Assembly: GCA_023423935.1 (NCBI GenBank)
Contig: JAFAEQ010000010.1
Span: 62,001-126,000 of the forward strand
Direction of reading: 5' to 3'
DNA: 64,000 bases
Source: Pseudomonadota bacterium
GTDB lineage: Bacteria; Pseudomonadota; Gammaproteobacteria; Steroidobacterales; Steroidobacteraceae
Shown in pieces: positions 60,995 to 64,000 of this stretch. The position numbers and the translations under genes are program-made. Position 1 is the first letter of the stretch; each line of letters starts with the position of its first letter. Under the pieces are notes generated by a model. That model had not been told where the DNA came from, searched no databases, and worked only from the letters and a program-made list of their open reading frames with translations.

Positions 60995-61707
60995 TGAACG
61001 CGAAGAATGTGAATGATCCGGCAGATCTCGAGCGCCACGGCGAGAACATTCGTGCCGACATGGACGAAACACTCGATGCCTTGCAGGAGAAACTGTCTCC
61101 GGGTCGTGCCATGGATCGCTCGATGCAGTTCCTGCGCGAACACGGCGGCGAGATCTCGCGCGAGATCACTTCCGCGGTTCGCGAGCATCCGGTGCCGTTG
61201 CTGCTCACCGCCGTCGGTCTGACATGGCTGGCAACATCGGTCCTGCGCTCGCGATCCTCGAACTCAAGCCGCACTGAGTTCCTGGACGACGATTCGGACT
61301 ATGAGCCCTCCGAGTACGAGTACGACTATGACTATGGATACGCGCAAACCGTAGGAGTCGGCGAAGGCTTCCGGGCTCGGGCCAGCGAGATGAAGCGGCA
61401 CGCGAGCGAAAGACTCCATAACGCGATGGACTCTGCACGCGGGCGCTCACGGCAAATGAACAATCAGTTGCACGATCTGGTTCGTGAACAGCCGCTGGCG
61501 CTGGGCGCTCTGGCCATGGCAACCGGTGCGATCGCGGGCGCGCTGCTTCCCGCTACTGAATATGAGCGTCAGACGATGCGGCCCCTGCGCGATCGTGCCG
61601 TTGCCCGCGCCGAGGAAATCGGCGAGCGCAGCTACGATCAGGTCAAGTCTGCGCTGCGCAGTAACGGTGAGCAGCAAGGCCGCGGCGATCAGAGTCGCGC
61701 CGGCTGA
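60991..61707 (+). CDS. DUF3618-domain membrane protein
   Basis: 238 residues. N-terminal DUF3618-type region (DLERHGENIRADMDETLDAL, QEKLSPGRAMDRSM), a transmembrane helix at about 68-86 (PVPLLLTAVGLTWLATSVLR), then a short run very rich in Asp, Glu and Tyr (DYEPSEYEYDYDYGYAQ). A basic amphipathic stretch and a second hydrophobic segment (LALGALAMATGAIAGALLP) follow. Third gene of the operon, coupled by an ATGA overlap and followed by a strong terminator. Confidence 0.78.
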   Translation: MMNAKNVNDPADLERHGENIRADMDETLDALQEKLSPGRAMDRSMQFLREHGGEISREITSAVREHPVPLLLTAVGLTWLATSVLRSRSSNSSRTEFLDDDSDYEPSEYEYDYDYGYAQTVGVGEGFRARASEMKRHASERLHNAMDSARGRSRQMNNQLHDLVREQPLALGALAMATGAIAGALLPATEYERQTMRPLRDRAVARAEEIGERSYDQVKSALRSNGEQQGRGDQSRAG

Positions 61708-61723
61708 TCGAAGCGACACGAAC

Positions 61724-61757
61724 AAAGGGGCGAAGCGCTGAACGCTTCGCCCCTTTT
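61724..61757 (+). terminator. Rho-independent terminator of the small membrane-protein operon
   Basis: AAAGGGGCGAAGCG (61724-61737) pairs perfectly with CGCTTCGCCCCTTT (61743-61756) around a 5-nt loop, and runs into TTTTCTTT. Since the A residues on the left also give a T tract on the other strand, it may end both this operon and the convergent dehydrogenase operon. Confidence 0.88.
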
Positions 61758-61803
61758 CTTTGGAAAGCCAGGCGAGCATTCCCTGCTCGCTTGGCTCATT
61801 GCT

Positions 61804-62976
61804 TCAATGCCAGGGCTGAATGACCACCTTCACGCACTCATCTTCCTTGTTGCGGAAGACGTCATACGCCTTCGGAACGTCATCCAATCCCACGCGATGC
61901 GTAATGATGAACGAGGGATCGATATCGCCCGCATGGATGCGCTCCAGCAAGGGCCGCATGTAGCGATGGGTGTGCGTCTGACCGCTGCGAACCGTCAGCG
62001 CCTTGTTCACGATGGCGCCGAACGGAATCTTGTCCAGGAAGCCGCCATACACGCCGGCCACCGACAGCGTTCCGCCGTTGCGACAGGCAAGAATCGCTTC
62101 GCGCAGTACGCTCGGACGGTCGGTCTCCATCTTGAGGGCGGTCTTTACACGGTCATAGGCGCCCTGCACGCCCGTCGAATGCGCCTCCATCCCTACTGCG
62201 TCGATGCAGGCATCCGGGCCACGACCGCCCGTCATTTCCTTCAGCGCCTCGAGCACGCTCAACTCTTCATAGTTGAGCGTTTCAGCACCGCTCTTGCGCG
62301 CCATGCGCAACCGTTCGGGAAAGCGATCGATCGCAATTACGCGTCCCGCGCCAAGCATGAATGCGCTCCTGATGGCGAACTGCCCGACGGGACCGCATCC
62401 CCAGACAGCCACAGTATCGCCTTCCCGGATGTCGCAGTTCTCCGCGGCCATATAACCCGTAGGGAGGATGTCCGAGAGGAACAGCACCTGCTCGTCTGAC
62501 AGATCATCCGGGACTTTCACCGGTCCGACATCGGCATACGGCACGCGCACGTATTGCGCCTGTCCGCCCGCGTAACCGCCGAGCATGTGCGAGTAGCCGA
62601 AGATGCCGCAGGGCGAATGACCCCAGAGCTTCTCAGCGATATGTGCGTTCGGGTTCGAGTTCTCGCAGAGCGAGTAGAGCTCGCGCTCGCAGAAAAAGCA
62701 GTTGCCGCACGAGATCGGAAACGGCACGACCACGCGATCGCCGATCGACAGGTTCGTGACTCCAGCACCGATGTCGACGACTTCGCCCATGAATTCGTGG
62801 CCGAGAATGTCGCCGCGATACATGGTGGGAATGTAACCGTCATACAGATGCAGATCGGAACCGCAGATCGCCGAGCTCGTCACTTTGATCACGGCGTCTC
62901 GCGGATTGATGATGTGCGGGTCCGGCACCTGCTCGACGCCGACCTCGTGGATACCTTGCCAGCACACTGCTTTCAT
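61804..62976 (-). CDS. Zinc-dependent alcohol/formaldehyde dehydrogenase (FdhA-like)
   Basis: 390 residues. Catalytic zinc ligands in AICGSDLHLYDG (Cys) and LGHEFMGEVVD (His); structural zinc site CGNCFFCERELYSLCENS; NAD-binding WGCGPVGQFAIRSAFML. The WGHSPCGIFGYSHMLGGYAG insert is typical of the glutathione-independent formaldehyde-dehydrogenase-like branch. ATG 62976 has GGAGG just upstream; the longer open frame runs into the preceding gene. It overlaps the SRPBCC gene stop by 4 bp, so the two are coupled. Confidence 0.9.
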   Translation of the reverse strand: MKAVCWQGIHEVGVEQVPDPHIINPRDAVIKVTSSAICGSDLHLYDGYIPTMYRGDILGHEFMGEVVDIGAGVTNLSIGDRVVVPFPISCGNCFFCERELYSLCENSNPNAHIAEKLWGHSPCGIFGYSHMLGGYAGGQAQYVRVPYADVGPVKVPDDLSDEQVLFLSDILPTGYMAAENCDIREGDTVAVWGCGPVGQFAIRSAFMLGAGRVIAIDRFPERLRMARKSGAETLNYEELSVLEALKEMTGGRGPDACIDAVGMEAHSTGVQGAYDRVKTALKMETDRPSVLREAILACRNGGTLSVAGVYGGFLDKIPFGAIVNKALTVRSGQTHTHRYMRPLLERIHAGDIDPSFIITHRVGLDDVPKAYDVFRNKEDECVKVVIQPWH

Positions 62977-63941
62977 GACTCCCTCCGCGTCAAAGTCTTG
63001 CCCAGGAAGCTGCGAGCGCCAGTGGGCTGCCCGCGCGTCGTCGAGATCTCGCCCGTCTCGAGAAGCTGCTTGAGCGCGCGCAGGTCGCGCTTGATCTGCG
63101 CCTTGGGATCCTGACCCAGGATCTGAGCAAGCTTTGCGCTGAGATATCCCGGCGCACCGTAATGCATGCGCACATGGACGATGGTCCCGCGACCGTTCTT
63201 CTCGGGCCTGAAACTCACGCTCCCGTGATGGCGCACCTGGGAGTCGGGCAGTGTCCGCCATGTGATGACGCGATTGGGCTCATCGTGCGTCACTTCCGAA
63301 TCCCACTCGACACGCACGTTGCCGGGCCCTCGCGCGACCCAGTGAGACACCCGCTCGTCCTGACACGTCACCTGCTCGAGATGATCCATGAAGCGCGGCA
63401 GATTCTCGAAGTTGCGCCAGAACGCATAGAGCTTCTCGGGCGTGCTGTTGATGCCCACGCTGACCGAAGCCGTCTCCGTATCGGGCGCTTCTGCGAGCGA
63501 TGTACCGGCGTGCTGCTGGGACGCATAGACATCGAGCGCTGTAACGCCCAGTACCGCAGTGGTCGCGACCATCAATCGACGCGGATCGGAGTCGGGAGAG
63601 CGAAATGCGGCACCCAGCAGCGCGACGTCGATTGCATCCCCTGCAACGCGCGAGAACGCGGCCGTCGCCGGAGCGCGTTGCGATAAAAGGGCAAGGCCAC
63701 TAGCGATTTCTCTGACGCCACACAGACGGACGAGTCCGTCGTTCTCCGGCGCGCCGATCATGCGCGTCAGACTCTTCGGTGCCATAACTTCCATTACACC
63801 GAGTCCGAGGCTGAACCACCCGAGCGCCTGGTTGAGTTGTCCATCGCGCGGGACGACCTGACGCAATCGCGGCACCTTCGCGTGCGTCCTTTGCATTCGT
63901 GTCGAGTCCCGGTGCCTGATCGATTCGCGCGCGGCCGCCAT
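62973..63941 (-). CDS. Membrane protein with C-terminal SRPBCC (polyketide cyclase/COQ10-like) domain
   Basis: 322 residues. N-terminal half (about 30-140) is hydrophobic with several predicted membrane segments (ALGWFSLGLGVMEVMAPKSL, VREIASGLALLSQRAPATAA, LMVATTAVLGVTALDVYASQ). The C-terminal half is an SRPBCC lipid-binding fold (VSVGINSTPEKLYAFWRNFE, NLPRFMDHLEQVTC). ATG 63941 is chosen since GGAGG lies 8 nt upstream; a GTG at 63962 is in frame. Its role is unknown; the same pairing with a zinc dehydrogenase is seen as a stress-gene cassette in other Proteobacteria, from general memory rather than from a search. Confidence 0.75.
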   Translation of the reverse strand: MAAARESIRHRDSTRMQRTHAKVPRLRQVVPRDGQLNQALGWFSLGLGVMEVMAPKSLTRMIGAPENDGLVRLCGVREIASGLALLSQRAPATAAFSRVAGDAIDVALLGAAFRSPDSDPRRLMVATTAVLGVTALDVYASQQHAGTSLAEAPDTETASVSVGINSTPEKLYAFWRNFENLPRFMDHLEQVTCQDERVSHWVARGPGNVRVEWDSEVTHDEPNRVITWRTLPDSQVRHHGSVSFRPEKNGRGTIVHVRMHYGAPGYLSAKLAQILGQDPKAQIKRDLRALKQLLETGEISTTRGQPTGARSFLGKTLTRRES

Positions 63942-64000
63942 GGTGAAGTCCTCCGAGTGCACGTGAAGTGAGGACTTAAGTGAATCGGCAATCGATGAGT

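Overview
The window is a GC-rich (about 60% by eye) stretch of a bacterial chromosome. Gene content and order point to a Gammaproteobacterium: a der-bamB-yfgM-hisS-rodZ-pilF-rlmN-ndk run, queA/tgt with yajC-secD-secF, guaB-guaA, and trmJ-iscS. The mix of TonB receptor, PQQ dehydrogenase, SMP-30, GMC and amine oxidase genes would suit the Steroidobacteraceae/Nevskiales area, but that placement is inference from gene content only.

Layout. 1-4751: an exported oxidative cluster on + (PQQ dehydrogenase cut by the window edge, small cytochrome c, small alpha-beta barrel protein, SMP-30/gluconolactonase, gamma-carbonic-anhydrase-like protein, double cupin). 4824-9692: membrane-anchored hydrolase, DUF4097-type repeat protein, MFS exporter and zwf. 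9965-17465: a TonB receptor divergent from a tight three-gene + operon. That operon encodes a Tat-exported D-amino-acid-oxidase homologue whose domain order is circularly permuted, an exported protein of three fused RidA (imine deaminase) domains, and a Tat-exported flavin amine oxidase. 17656-21540: tadA and then a decayed accessory segment (orphan gene, GNAT, MFS remnant, tyrosine-integrase remnant) ending at the 3' end of guaA. 21540-27248: guaA, guaB, xseA and an M23 peptidase.

27253-40520: core housekeeping genes, nearly all on - (metX-like, der, bamB, yfgM, hisS, rodZ, pilF, rlmN, ndk, iscA/erpA-like, a degenerate iscU-like gene, iscS, trmJ), then suhB on +. 40803-44213: amino-acid permease and two TerC proteins. 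44343-52467: secF, secD, yajC, then two inserted genes (CBS/CorC protein, AI-2E permease) before tgt and queA. 52562-54827: ECF sigma factor, anti-sigma and PDZ protein. 55408-58599: Lrp regulator, exported hydrolase and GMC oxidoreductase. 58819-58905: tRNA-Leu(CAA) with a good promoter, followed by an lldD remnant. 60042-63941: three small membrane stress-type proteins on + facing a zinc dehydrogenase and an SRPBCC protein on -.

How genes work together. The 13342-17465 operon is the most unusual unit: two exported flavin oxidases that would produce imines and H2O2 flank an exported three-domain imine deaminase. Several intergenic regions carry long-spaced inverted repeats of distinct sequence families: GTGATG nonamers at three places, GCCGCAAAGACCGCAAAAA at two, and two single cases. 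No CRISPR array, rRNA or intact insertion sequence was seen.
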